Part shown: piece by piece, positions 7,305-14,785 of the stretch
Numbering within the stretch: position 1 is the stretch's first letter
How the letters are laid out: the number at the start of each line of letters is the position of its first letter
Origin: Fervidifonticultor_A octavus_A
Lineage (GTDB): Bacteria > Sysuimicrobiota > Sysuimicrobiia > Sysuimicrobiales > Humicultoraceae
Direction of reading: 5' to 3'
Length of the DNA stretch: 19,043 nt
Assembly (NCBI GenBank): GCA_031459655.1
Contig: JAVKID010000059.1
Location: 1-19,043 of the forward strand
Notes under the pieces: model-generated
What the model was told of the DNA's origin: nothing
Database searches by the model: none
The model's input: only the letters and a program-made list of their open reading frames with translations
Program-made: the position numbers and the translations under genes

Positions 7305-8483
7305 GTGAGGGAACTGACGGTCCGCCCGTCCGATTACTTCCAGCTCGAGGACGTGTTGACGGAAGACGAGCGGCTCGTGCGCGACACCGTGCGCCGGTTC
7401 GTGGACCGCGAGGTCCTCCCGCACATCGGCGGGTGGTGGCTGCGCGGCGAGTTCCCGCGCCATCTGGTTCCCCGACTCGGCGAACTGGGCGTGCTGGGAC
7501 CCACCCTCCCGACCGACTACGGCGCCGCCGGGGTCAACCACATCACCTACGGCCTCATCATGCAGGAACTGGAGCGCGGCGACTCCGGCCTGCGGTCCTT
7601 CGCCTCGGTGCAGGGCGCGCTGGTCATGTACCCCATCTACACGTTCGGGAGCGAAGAGCAGCGCCGCCGCTGGCTGCCTCGGCTCGCCCGCGGCGAGGCG
7701 GTGGGCTGCTTCGGCCTGACCGAGCACGGCGCCGGGTCGGACCCGGCGGCGATGCAGACGCGGGCCCGCCGCCGCCCTGGCGGGTGGGAACTGTCGGGCA
7801 GCAAGATGTGGATCACCAACGGCTCGCTGGCGGACGTGGCCGTCGTCTGGGCCTTGGACTATTTAGGGGAGATCCGCGGCTTCCTGGTCGAGCGCGGGGC
7901 ACCGGGGTTCGCCGCCCACGAAGTGAAGACGAAGGCCAGCATGCGCGCGTCGGATACCTCCGAACTCGTCCTCGACGGCGTCCGCGTTTCAGAGGACGCC
8001 GCGCTGCCCGACGCCAAGGGGTTGCGGGCGCCGCTGGCCTGCCTGACCCAGGCGCGCTATGGGATCGCATGGGGCGCCGTCGGCGCGGCGATGGCGTGCT
8101 TCGAGGAGGCGCTGGCCTACGCTAAGGCGCGCATCGCCTTCGGCAGGCCCATCGCCGCCACACAGATCATCCAGGAGCGCCTGGTCGACATGCTCACCGA
8201 GCTCACCAAGGCGCAACTGGTGGCCTACCGGCTGGGGCAGCTCAAGGACCAGGGGCGGATGCGATACACCCAGGTGTCCCTGGCGAAGCGCAACAACGTG
8301 CGGGCGGCGCTGGAGGTCGCGCGCGCCGCGCGCAGCATCCTGGGCGCGTCGGGGATCACCCTGGAGTACCACGCGATGCGCCACGCGGCGAATCTCGAGT
8401 CGGTGGACACCTACGAGGGGACCTACGACATCCACACGCTGATCCTGGGCCGGGATCTGACGGGCCTGGATGCGTTCGGCTAG
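7305..8483 (+). CDS. Acyl-CoA dehydrogenase, glutaryl-CoA dehydrogenase-like
   Basis: A 392-residue FAD enzyme that introduces a double bond next to a CoA thioester in the cytoplasm; true glutaryl-CoA dehydrogenases also decarboxylate to crotonyl-CoA. The catalytic base Glu371 lies in TYEGTYDIHTLILGR, a signature of this subfamily. Arg97 in LRSFASVQGALVM corresponds to the arginine that binds the substrate's distal carboxylate in human glutaryl-CoA dehydrogenase. Other matches include GCFGLTEHGAGSDP (135-148) and ARYGIAWGAVGA (250-261). The GTG start (7305) has GGAGG seven bases upstream and gives the normal family length. The gene stands alone and is divergent from the LacI operon, with a palindromic terminator-like repeat after it. 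Glutaryl-CoA is the best guess, but other dicarboxyl-CoA substrates are possible. Confidence 0.92.
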   Translation: MRELTVRPSDYFQLEDVLTEDERLVRDTVRRFVDREVLPHIGGWWLRGEFPRHLVPRLGELGVLGPTLPTDYGAAGVNHITYGLIMQELERGDSGLRSFASVQGALVMYPIYTFGSEEQRRRWLPRLARGEAVGCFGLTEHGAGSDPAAMQTRARRRPGGWELSGSKMWITNGSLADVAVVWALDYLGEIRGFLVERGAPGFAAHEVKTKASMRASDTSELVLDGVRVSEDAALPDAKGLRAPLACLTQARYGIAWGAVGAAMACFEEALAYAKARIAFGRPIAATQIIQERLVDMLTELTKAQLVAYRLGQLKDQGRMRYTQVSLAKRNNVRAALEVARAARSILGASGITLEYHAMRHAANLESVDTYEGTYDIHTLILGRDLTGLDAFG

Positions 8484-8508
8484 ACATTCCGGCGGGGCCC
8501 CGGGAACG

Positions 8509-8542
8509 CAACGAGACGGCGGGGATCCCCGCCGTCTCGTTG
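8509..8542. terminator. Perfect 34-bp palindrome, probable bidirectional terminator
   Basis: Every base from 8509 to 8542 pairs with its mirror, giving a stem of about 15 bp with a GATC loop. It begins 25 bp after the acyl-CoA dehydrogenase stop and lies 17 bp beyond the stop of a possible minus-strand micro-ORF. No T-run follows on either strand, as is common in GC-rich genomes, so termination is inferred from position and stem strength. Confidence 0.65.
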
Positions 8543-8559
8543 GGGCAAGCGCAGGGCGG

Positions 8560-8604
8560 CTACTTGCCCTTCTTCTTCGCGGCCTTCTTTGCCTTCTTCG
8601 CCAC
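8560..8604 (-). CDS. Possible lysine-rich micro-ORF (14 codons)
   Basis: The product would read VAKKAKKAAKKKGK, eight of 14 residues being lysine. The GTG start (8604-8602) is preceded by AGGAGAAGGAGG, a strong ribosome-site match with about eight bases of spacing, and the stop is followed by a strong stem-loop. Such KKA-rich sequences occur in tails of histone-H1-like and HU-like DNA-binding proteins. It could therefore be a genuine basic peptide, the remnant of a larger nucleic-acid-binding protein, or chance. The frame stays open further upstream on this strand, but that extension crosses the oppositely oriented SLH gene and looks non-coding. No promoter was recognised. Confidence 0.3.
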   Translation of the reverse strand: MAKKAKKAAKKKGK

Positions 8605-8709
8605 CGTCCTCGCCTCCTTCTCCTGGAAGATGGACGGCAGGAGCGTGCCGTCACATACCCGTTCGCTACTACATATGGATATTCCTTCTTGTTCGGACAC
8701 AAATTCTTG

Positions 8710-10608
8710 ATGTGGTGGCTGATCGTCTCGGTCGTCCTCGGGAGCTCCGGGATCTCGGCGGTTGCCCAGGAACGTCCGGCCGACGTGCGTGGCCACTGGG
8801 CCGGAGGGCGCATCGGGGAATTGATCGAGCGCGGGATCATCGCGGTGGACGCCGACGGCCTCTTCCGACCCGATGAGGCCGTCTCGCGCGGACAGTTCGT
8901 CCAGTGGCTGGTCGCCGCCCGCGGGCTCCCCCAGGTGCGCCAGGCGGTCCCGCCCTTCGCCGATCTCCCTGCGGGCTCCGGGCACGCGCCCGCGGTGGAG
9001 ACGGCCGTCGCGTTCGGCATCGTGCCGCCCGGCGGGGTGTTCCGGCCCGGAGCACCGCTGCTGCGCGGGGAAGCGTTCGGGTGGCTCGTCCGCGCCATGG
9101 GACACACCTTCGAGGCCGCCTACATGACCAACGCGGCTCTGCCCTTCCAGGATGTCGACGGCCTGCCTCCGTTGGTGCGCGGGGCGATCGCGGTGGTGGC
9201 GCTGGCCAGACCGCCGATCCTTCGCGAACCGCCGTCTGCGCGCGTGCGGCCTTTCGCACCCATGACGCGCGCCGAAGCGGCCAATCTCCTCTGGGGGTAC
9301 CTCCAGACGGTCGAGCAGGGCACCTCGCTGACCTTCACGGTCCCGGTGGGCCCGGGGGTCACGCTCATCCTCGAGAAGCGCGGCGTGCTGCAGGTCCTGC
9401 CGGTCTGGCGGGTGCAGGTCGGGGCTTTCGGGGACGAGGATCGAGCGCGTCGGCTAGCCGACAGCCTGCGGGCGCGAGGCCTGCCGGTGACCACAGAGCA
9501 GGTCGACGACCTGTTCAAAGTGCGCGTGGGAAACTTCACGACCCGCGACGAGGCAGCGGCCTTCGAGCGGCGGATGGCCGACGAAGGCCTGTCCACCTGG
9601 GTCATCCTGACGGTGCGCGACTACGAAGCGCTGGGCGGACCGTTCTGGACCGGGACCCTGGTGGTGGAGCCGGCCAGCGGCGTGCGCCTGCGCCCCGCGC
9701 TGGCCCGCGAGACCACCATCGGGCGGGGGCGCACCAGTGAGGCCGCGCGCCGGGCCGGCGCTCAGGCCGCGGTCAACGGGGGGTTCTTCTCGGGCGCGGG
9801 CGATCCCCTGGGCTGCCTGGTCATCGACGGCGAAGTGCTCAGCGAACCGGTCGCCGGACGGACCTGCGCCGGCCTGACCGACGACGGACAGGTGCTCTTC
9901 GATGTGCTCAGGTTCGATGCCCAGGCCGCCGGCGATGCGGGGACGGTGGCCATCGACGGCGTCAACCGCGAGCGCGGGCCCAACGAGATCATCCTCTACC
10001 GTCCTGCCCACGGCCCGACCACGCGGACCAACGCCTTTGGGGCCGAGGTGATCGTCTCGGGGGGCGCGGTCGCGCAGATCGTCGACGGACGCGGCAACAG
10101 CCCGATCCCGCCCGGCGGGTACGTGCTGTCCGGACACGGCCGCGGCCGGGGAGCCCTGCTGGCCGCCTTCAAACCGGGCGACCGCGTGGCCCTGCGGATG
10201 CGCCTGGTCCCGTCGTCCGAGGATCCCCGGTGGGCGCACGTCCGGCACATCTTCGGCGGCGGTCCGCGCCTGCTGACCGACGGGCAGTTCGTCGGCGGCG
10301 AAGGCTTCCGGCCGTGGTTTGTGGAGCGACGCCATCCGCGCACCGCGATCGGCCGCCTGGACGACGGGCGGATCATCCTGGTCGTCGTCGGCGGCCGGCA
10401 GCCCTACCACAGCCTGGGCATGACGCTGCTCGAACTGGCGGTGCTGATGCGCCAGCTGGGGGCCACCGACGCCCTGAACCTGGACGGCGGCGGTTCGTCC
10501 ACGCTGGTCGTGCGGGGCGTCGTGGTGAACCTGCCGTCGGACGAGACGGGCGAGCGGCCGGTCAGCGATGTGCTGCTGGTGATGCCCCCGGGGGTCGGCC
10601 ACCGCTAG
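8710..10608 (+). CDS. Exported SLH-SPOR-phosphodiester glycosidase (NAGPA) domain protein
   Basis: An envelope protein of 632 residues from ATG 8710. An N-terminal export signal (about 1-19, ending SAVAQ) is followed by three S-layer homology repeats at about 22-70, 81-130 and 145-198. A SPOR domain follows at about 230-305 (VWRVQVGAFGDEDRARRLAD start), then a NAGPA/DUF2233 domain at about 350-628. In the last, VNGGFF (355-360), GGGPRLL (516-522), RTAIG (544-548) and NLDGGGSSTLVV (590-601) match the family core. SLH repeats bind secondary wall polymer, SPOR binds denuded peptidoglycan glycans, and NAGPA-type enzymes cleave sugar-phosphodiester bonds. Wall-polymer remodelling at the surface is inferred. 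A TTG start at 8689 would add a Lys-containing n-region and may be the true start; neither has a good ribosome site. The 105 bp upstream is AT-richer, with no clear promoter recognised. Confidence 0.9.
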   Translation: MWWLIVSVVLGSSGISAVAQERPADVRGHWAGGRIGELIERGIIAVDADGLFRPDEAVSRGQFVQWLVAARGLPQVRQAVPPFADLPAGSGHAPAVETAVAFGIVPPGGVFRPGAPLLRGEAFGWLVRAMGHTFEAAYMTNAALPFQDVDGLPPLVRGAIAVVALARPPILREPPSARVRPFAPMTRAEAANLLWGYLQTVEQGTSLTFTVPVGPGVTLILEKRGVLQVLPVWRVQVGAFGDEDRARRLADSLRARGLPVTTEQVDDLFKVRVGNFTTRDEAAAFERRMADEGLSTWVILTVRDYEALGGPFWTGTLVVEPASGVRLRPALARETTIGRGRTSEAARRAGAQAAVNGGFFSGAGDPLGCLVIDGEVLSEPVAGRTCAGLTDDGQVLFDVLRFDAQAAGDAGTVAIDGVNRERGPNEIILYRPAHGPTTRTNAFGAEVIVSGGAVAQIVDGRGNSPIPPGGYVLSGHGRGRGALLAAFKPGDRVALRMRLVPSSEDPRWAHVRHIFGGGPRLLTDGQFVGGEGFRPWFVERRHPRTAIGRLDDGRIILVVVGGRQPYHSLGMTLLELAVLMRQLGATDALNLDGGGSSTLVVRGVVVNLPSDETGERPVSDVLLVMPPGVGHR

Positions 10609-10727
10609 TCGGGAGCGATGGTTGCCTGGCGGTCTTCAGGGCTGCCACCCATCCTGCGCACGGATCGGATCGGCGAGGAGGAGGGCCTCCGGCTGCGGGG
10701 GGAAAGTGCTCTCGGACCGCGTGCTGG

Positions 10728-10749
10728 CACGGCGGTTGGGCGCGCCGTG
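10728..10749. terminator. Weak candidate hairpin between convergent genes
   Basis: A 7-bp perfect stem (10728-10734 with 10743-10749) and 8-base loop lie in the 169-bp gap between the convergent SLH gene and the nucleotidyltransferase gene. No T-run follows on either strand. The rest of the gap shows no recognisable RNA or gene. Its position suits transcription termination from both sides, but GC-rich DNA often forms stems of this size. Confidence 0.3.
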
Positions 10750-10777
10750 AGGAGGGTGGAACCCGCAGGACGGCTGA

Positions 10778-11380
10778 TCAGGCGCTCATGACCTCCAGAT
10801 CCCCTGGCCGATCCACGTCGGCGGCCATGGGTTCGGGGAGGGCGATGGCGACCCCTTCCTGCGGATACGCCTCGATCACGCTGCGCGCCCCGCGGTCGCC
10901 CTCGAGCGTCAACAGCTCCAGGAACAGGGCACGGTCGAAGTAGACGGGGGGCCCCACCGTCCCGTGATAGGCCGACGCCACAATCCGGCGCCGCTCGGTG
11001 ATCGCGGTCTCGATGAGGCGGTCGATCACCTCGGCGTCAACCAGCGGCTGATCGGCCAGCAGGATGACGACGCCGGCCGCCTCGGGCGAGACCGCTTCGA
11101 CGCCGGTGCGGATCGAGGACCCCATGCCCTCCGCGGGATCGGGGTTCACCACGAGGCGCACGTCGAGCCCGTCCAGCAGCGGCCGGTAGACGTCCGCGTG
11201 CGCGCCCAGCACGACGATGACTTCCCGGCAACGTGAGGCCAGCGCGGCCTGGGCGGCGCGGCGAATCATCGGCGTGCCCCGGACGGGGATCGCCAGCTTC
11301 GGCCGGCCCATGCGGACGCTGGCGCCCGCGGCCAGCACGACCGCTGCGACGAAGGGTTGTGGCGGTGGTGCCTCGGTCAT
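10778..11380 (-). CDS. MobA/MocA-like molybdenum cofactor nucleotidyltransferase
   Basis: A 200-residue cytoplasmic nucleotidyltransferase expected to add CMP (or GMP) to molybdopterin cofactor. The NTP-binding signature LAAGASVRMGRPK is at 16-28, followed by AEGMGSSIRTG (83-93), the metal-binding LLADQPL (107-113), TVGPPVYF (141-148) and GDRGARSV (161-168). These match the MocA/PucB group that makes molybdopterin cytosine dinucleotide, the cofactor form used by CO dehydrogenase. Its ATG overlaps the XdhC stop as ATGA, so the two are translationally coupled. It is the last gene of the cox locus on this strand. CMP rather than GMP specificity is inferred from context. Confidence 0.9.
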   Translation of the reverse strand: MTEAPPPQPFVAAVVLAAGASVRMGRPKLAIPVRGTPMIRRAAQAALASRCREVIVVLGAHADVYRPLLDGLDVRLVVNPDPAEGMGSSIRTGVEAVSPEAAGVVILLADQPLVDAEVIDRLIETAITERRRIVASAYHGTVGPPVYFDRALFLELLTLEGDRGARSVIEAYPQEGVAIALPEPMAADVDRPGDLEVMSA

Positions 11381-12519
11381 GCCCGGCGCAGGGCCGGGGC
11401 ATCCTGGGACGGCCTGTGGATGGGACCGCGGCGGTTGCGCAGGAAGCCGCCCTCGCGGCCGCGGGCGACCGCCAGGATCTCCGCCAGCGCCGCCAGCGCG
11501 ATCTCGTCGGGCGTCTCGCTGCCGATGTCCAGCCCCACCGGCCCGAAGATCTGCGCGCGCCGCTGCTCGTCGATCGCGAGGCCCTCGGCCTCCAGTTCCC
11601 GCAGGATCTTCTCGGTGCGTGCCCGCGGGCCGAGCACACCGAGGTAGGCGGCCGGCGTGGGCAGGAAGGCGCGCAACAGGTCGCGGTCGTGCAGGTAGTT
11701 GTGGGTCATGATCAGCACGTAGGTGTGCCGGTCGGTGGGGACGGCGCGGCCGGCGTCGGGGAAGTCGGTCCTGACGAACCCGCTGGCGCCGGGAAACCGC
11801 TCCGGCGTCAGGAACGCCTCGCGCCGGTCCACGACCAGCACGCGCCAGCCGAGCTGCGCGGCAAAGCGGACGACCGGGATGGCATCGTGCCCCGCCCCGC
11901 AGACGACCAGCCGCTGGGGCGGGTGCAGGATCTCCACGAACAGGCGCAGCGGGCCGGCGGCGCTCTCGATCCGATGGGTCTGCGAGCGGAGGTCGCGCAT
12001 GGCCTGCTGCGCGAGCCGGCCGACGGCCGCCTCAAGGGCAGCCTCCCCGAGGCGCCCGGCCACGCGGCCGTCGGGCCAGATGGCCAGGCGCCGGCCCGCC
12101 GGAACCTCGGGCGCGCCCTCGACGACGGTAGCCACGACCACCGCGGCCTCATCGTCCAGCGCGGCACGCGCGGCCTGCCACAGCGGGTCGTCGAGGGTGG
12201 TGGGTTCGACGAACACCTCGATGGCGCCGTTGCAGCCCAGGCCCAGGCCCCAGACTGCGTCGTCATCGGCCGTGAGGTCGTAGGTGGTCAGGCGGGGCGT
12301 GCCCTGCTCCAGCACCTCTGCGGCCACCACGGCCACGTCGCCTTCCAGGCAGCCGCCGCTGATGTTCCCGGTCTGCCGGCCGGACTGCGTGATCAACAGC
12401 CTAGCCCCCTCACGCCGGTAGGTGGATCCCCGGACGCCGACAACGGTGGCCAGGGCCACCGGCTCCCCGGCGGCGGAGGCTCGGGCCAGGGCATCAAGGA
12501 TGTCAGCCAGTTCCTTCAC
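11377..12519 (-). CDS. XdhC/CoxF-family molybdenum hydroxylase maturation factor
   Basis: A 380-residue protein of the family that binds sulfurated molybdenum cofactor and helps insert it into xanthine dehydrogenase-type enzymes. The N-terminal XdhC/CoxI domain shows GSTYRREGARLL (31-42), GNISGGCLEGDV (51-62) and GLGLGCNGAIEVFVEP (91-106), with conserved Cys57 and Cys96. The C-terminal Rossmann-like half has VVCGAGHDAIP, YLGVLGPRARTEKIL and GLDIGSETPDEIA. The start is GTG at 12519, 30 bp after the VWA gene; its ribosome site (GGGAG) is rather distant. Position after the MoxR and VWA genes matches coxF in classical cox clusters. A second, different XdhC-family protein lies at 15234-16205. Confidence 0.93.
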   Translation of the reverse strand: MKELADILDALARASAAGEPVALATVVGVRGSTYRREGARLLITQSGRQTGNISGGCLEGDVAVVAAEVLEQGTPRLTTYDLTADDDAVWGLGLGCNGAIEVFVEPTTLDDPLWQAARAALDDEAAVVVATVVEGAPEVPAGRRLAIWPDGRVAGRLGEAALEAAVGRLAQQAMRDLRSQTHRIESAAGPLRLFVEILHPPQRLVVCGAGHDAIPVVRFAAQLGWRVLVVDRREAFLTPERFPGASGFVRTDFPDAGRAVPTDRHTYVLIMTHNYLHDRDLLRAFLPTPAAYLGVLGPRARTEKILRELEAEGLAIDEQRRAQIFGPVGLDIGSETPDEIALAALAEILAVARGREGGFLRNRRGPIHRPSQDAPALRRA

Positions 12520-12549
12520 GGTCCAGGCATCTCCCGTGCCAGACGGCGT

Positions 12550-13749
12550 CTACCTCCGCGCCAGATAGCGCTCGAGCTGCCGCAGGCTCTCCAGGTTGTG
12601 GGCGGGGGCGAAGATGTCCACAAAGGGGAGCGCCACCCGCATTCCCTGACAGATCGGCTCGTAGCCCGGGCTGGCCAGCAGCGGGTTCAGCCAGATCACC
12701 CGCGCGGCCCGCCGCCGCAACTCGGCCATGGCGGCCTCCAGCAGGTCGATCTCTCCGGTATCCCAGCCGTCGCTGATGATGATGACGACGGTGCGCCCGT
12801 CAAGGACCTTCCCCCCGTACTCGTCCAGGAATCGTCGCAGGCTCCGCCCGATCTTGGTCCCGCCCGACCAGTCCGGGACGTGACGCGCCACGTCGTCGAG
12901 CGCCGCATGGATGTCGTCGCGGGCCAGCGACCCGGTGATGCGGCTCAGGCCGGTACTGAAGACGAACGTCTCGACCCGACCGACGGCATGCTGGAGCGCG
13001 TAGATGAACTGGATCAGGAAGCGGCTGTAGAGGTCCATCGAGCCGCTCACGTCGCAGAGCAGGACGACGCGCGTCTTGGTCAGTCTGCGCTCGCGGCGCA
13101 CGATCTCCATGACCTCGCCGCCGCGGCGCAGGCTCGCTCGCATCGTGCGCCGGAGGTCGACCAGGTGGCCGCGCCGGGCGGTGCGGGTGCGGCGCGACAG
13201 GCGGGTCGCCACCCGGCGCGCGATGGCACACACCACCGCCGTGATCTCCTCCAGTTCGTCGGCCGAAAACGTGCTGAAGTCCTTGCGCGTCACCACCTCG
13301 ACGGGGCTGTAGGCCGGCACCTCCTCCCCGCCTTCGGCATCGGCGTCCTCCTGCTGCCACTCGAGGACCACGCGCTCCAGGGCCTGGTGGCCGTCGGGCG
13401 AGAGGCCGGTGGCGTCCAGCCCGCCGGACGGCCGGCGCTGCTCGTCCGCCGCGCCCCAGAACTCCCAGAAGGCCGCGTCGAAGATGCGCTGAGCCTCGGG
13501 GCCGCTGGCCAGCACCGCCCGCAGGGCCAGGTAGGCCTCGCGGCGATCAGAGAGATCGACGGCACGCAGCGCCCGCAGCGCGTCGGCAGCCTCCTGAGCG
13601 CCCACCTGCAGGCCGCGCCGGCGCAACAGCCGGCAGAACCCCACCACGTTGGCGGCCAGGTCGCCGTGGCGCGCCCGGCCGACCCCCGGGCCGTCTACCG
13701 CCGCGCCTGCAGGCGCTCTGCGATCTGTGCCACGAGCTGCTGGCTCCAT
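12550..13749 (-). CDS. coxE: CoxE-type VWA domain protein
   Basis: Partner of the MoxR-type ATPase in assembling the CO dehydrogenase active site; CoxD and CoxE have been linked to Mo-S-Cu centre maturation. The N-terminal half carries LAANVVGFCRLLRRRGLQVG (31-50), typical of CoxE. The VWA domain holds a metal-ion-dependent adhesion site: DVSGS (233-237), GGTKIG (296-301) and ISDGWDTGE (325-333). Walker motifs are absent, as expected. The chosen ATG (13749) has GGAAGG upstream, gives 399 residues and overlaps the ATPase gene by 55 bases. The frame is open a further 18 codons, and no start codon of the usual kind lies nearer the overlap end, so the exact start is uncertain. Confidence 0.9.
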   Translation of the reverse strand: MEPAARGTDRRAPAGAAVDGPGVGRARHGDLAANVVGFCRLLRRRGLQVGAQEAADALRALRAVDLSDRREAYLALRAVLASGPEAQRIFDAAFWEFWGAADEQRRPSGGLDATGLSPDGHQALERVVLEWQQEDADAEGGEEVPAYSPVEVVTRKDFSTFSADELEEITAVVCAIARRVATRLSRRTRTARRGHLVDLRRTMRASLRRGGEVMEIVRRERRLTKTRVVLLCDVSGSMDLYSRFLIQFIYALQHAVGRVETFVFSTGLSRITGSLARDDIHAALDDVARHVPDWSGGTKIGRSLRRFLDEYGGKVLDGRTVVIIISDGWDTGEIDLLEAAMAELRRRAARVIWLNPLLASPGYEPICQGMRVALPFVDIFAPAHNLESLRQLERYLARR

Positions 13750-14645
13750 GGCCGCCCTTCCCGCTCCAGCATGCCAAGGCCGTCCAGGATCTGATCCAGC
13801 CACTTGACCCGCACCGCGGCCGCATCGTCCTGATGCTTGAAGAGCACGCCCAGCGTCTCCTCGACCGCCTCGCGGTCCAGATGATCCCGGTGCAGCGCGA
13901 TCAGCGCCGCGCTCCAGTCCAGGGTCTCGGCCACCCCCGGCGTCTTCTCCAGCCGCAGCCGCCGGATCATCTGCATGACGGCACCGATCTGCTCGGCCAG
14001 GTGTCCGTTGACGTCTGGGACCTTGCGCCGGACGATTTCGAGTTCCTTCTCAAAGGACGGATAGTCGATCCACAGATACAGGCAGCGGCGGCGGAGGGCG
14101 TCCCCCAGTTCCCGGGTGCGGTTGCTGGTCAGCACCACGTAGGGGGTCGACGTGGCCGCAATCGTCCCAATCTCGGGGATGGACACCTGGAAGTCCGACA
14201 ACACCTCCAGCAGGAACGCCTCAAACTCCTCGTCGGCCCGGTCGATCTCGTCCACCAGCAGGACCGGCGCCCGATCCCGCGTGATGGCATCCAGCAGCGG
14301 GCGCTTGAGCAGGAAGGGCTCGCTGAAGATCTCGGCTTCCCGCTCGGCGACCGGCCGGTCGCTGCCCTCCGACAGCCGGATGTGCAGGAGTTGTTTCTGG
14401 TAGTTCCACTCGTACAGCGCGGTGGTGGCGTCCAGCCCTTCGTAGCACTGCAGCCGGATCAGGTCGGTCTCCAGCGCCCGGGCCATCACCTTGGCCACCT
14501 CGGTCTTGCCGACGCCCGCGGCGCCCTCGATCAACAGCGGCTTGCGCAGCGCGATTGAAAGGTAGACGGCCGTCGCGATCGTCCGGTCGGCGATGTAGCC
14601 CTGCGCGGCCAGGAGGTCCTGGATACGGCGAATCTCCGGATGCAT
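13695..14645 (-). CDS. coxD: MoxR-family AAA+ ATPase (CoxD-type)
   Basis: A 316-residue AAA+ chaperone thought to act with CoxE to remodel apo-CO dehydrogenase during active-site assembly. Walker A is GAAGVGKT (41-48), Walker B is VLLVDEID (128-135), sensor 1 lies in LTSNRTREL (172-180) and candidate arginine fingers are RRR at 185-187. The MoxR-type insert around ALYEWNYQKQLLHIR (76-90) is typical of CoxD. The ATG at 14645 has GGAG six bases upstream. It is the first gene of a downstream half-operon, preceded by a candidate promoter (14712-14740) and a hairpin. The CoxE gene begins within its last 55 bases. Confidence 0.92.
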   Translation of the reverse strand: MHPEIRRIQDLLAAQGYIADRTIATAVYLSIALRKPLLIEGAAGVGKTEVAKVMARALETDLIRLQCYEGLDATTALYEWNYQKQLLHIRLSEGSDRPVAEREAEIFSEPFLLKRPLLDAITRDRAPVLLVDEIDRADEEFEAFLLEVLSDFQVSIPEIGTIAATSTPYVVLTSNRTRELGDALRRRCLYLWIDYPSFEKELEIVRRKVPDVNGHLAEQIGAVMQMIRRLRLEKTPGVAETLDWSAALIALHRDHLDREAVEETLGVLFKHQDDAAAVRVKWLDQILDGLGMLEREGRPWSQQLVAQIAERLQARR

Positions 14646-14677
14646 CCCTCACTCCACTCGACCCGTCGAAGCGCGAA

Positions 14678-14696
14678 GGGATGGCCACGCCATCCC
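14678..14696 (-). other. Leader or intercistronic hairpin upstream of the MoxR/CoxD gene
   Basis: A perfect 8-bp inverted repeat (14678-14685 with 14689-14696) and 3-base loop lie 33 bp upstream of the ATPase start. The transcribed strand continues with TTCGCGCTT, only a weak U-rich stretch. It could partly terminate the coxSL-xdhC-coxG transcript, stabilise a processed end, or sit in the leader of a transcript from the nearby candidate promoter. Confidence 0.45.
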
Positions 14697-14711
14697 CTCG
14701 TGCCTACTCTC

Positions 14712-14740
14712 ATCTTACCCCATGCCCGCGGGCCGGCCAA
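14712..14740 (-). promoter_or_regulatory. Candidate sigma-70 promoter for coxD-coxE-xdhC-mobA-like genes
   Basis: On the minus strand TTGGCC (14740-14735) and TAAGAT (14717-14712) are separated by exactly 17 bp; each matches four of six consensus bases. The start would fall near 14705, giving a leader of about 60 bases that contains the hairpin at 14678-14696. It lies in the only sizeable gap of the cox locus. The match is moderate and could be chance. Confidence 0.4.
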
Positions 14741-14785
14741 GTCCGATCACCCGCGACCCCGCCGTGCCGCCCGAGAGGCCGCGGC

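Noticed and set aside
8515..8536. Palindrome considered as a regulator-binding site or recombination site
   Set aside because: Its position just past two convergent stops and its long GC-rich stem fit a terminator better, and no recombinase gene or second copy was seen.
10609..10777. Possible structured RNA or riboswitch in the convergent gap near a molybdenum cofactor gene
   Set aside because: The gap lies downstream of, not upstream of, the molybdenum genes, and no Moco, cobalamin or other known core sequence was recognised; only a weak hairpin is present.
10618..10791. Short plus-strand ORF of 57 codons after the SLH gene
   Set aside because: The start has a badly spaced ribosome site, the product is Arg/Gly-rich without features, and ORFs of this size are expected by chance at this GC content.
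11233..13794. Very long plus-strand open frame opposite the XdhC, VWA and ATPase genes
   Set aside because: It mirrors well-supported minus-strand genes. Its product is rich in Arg, Pro, Gly, Gln and His with no recognisable domain, as expected for the antisense of GC-rich codons.
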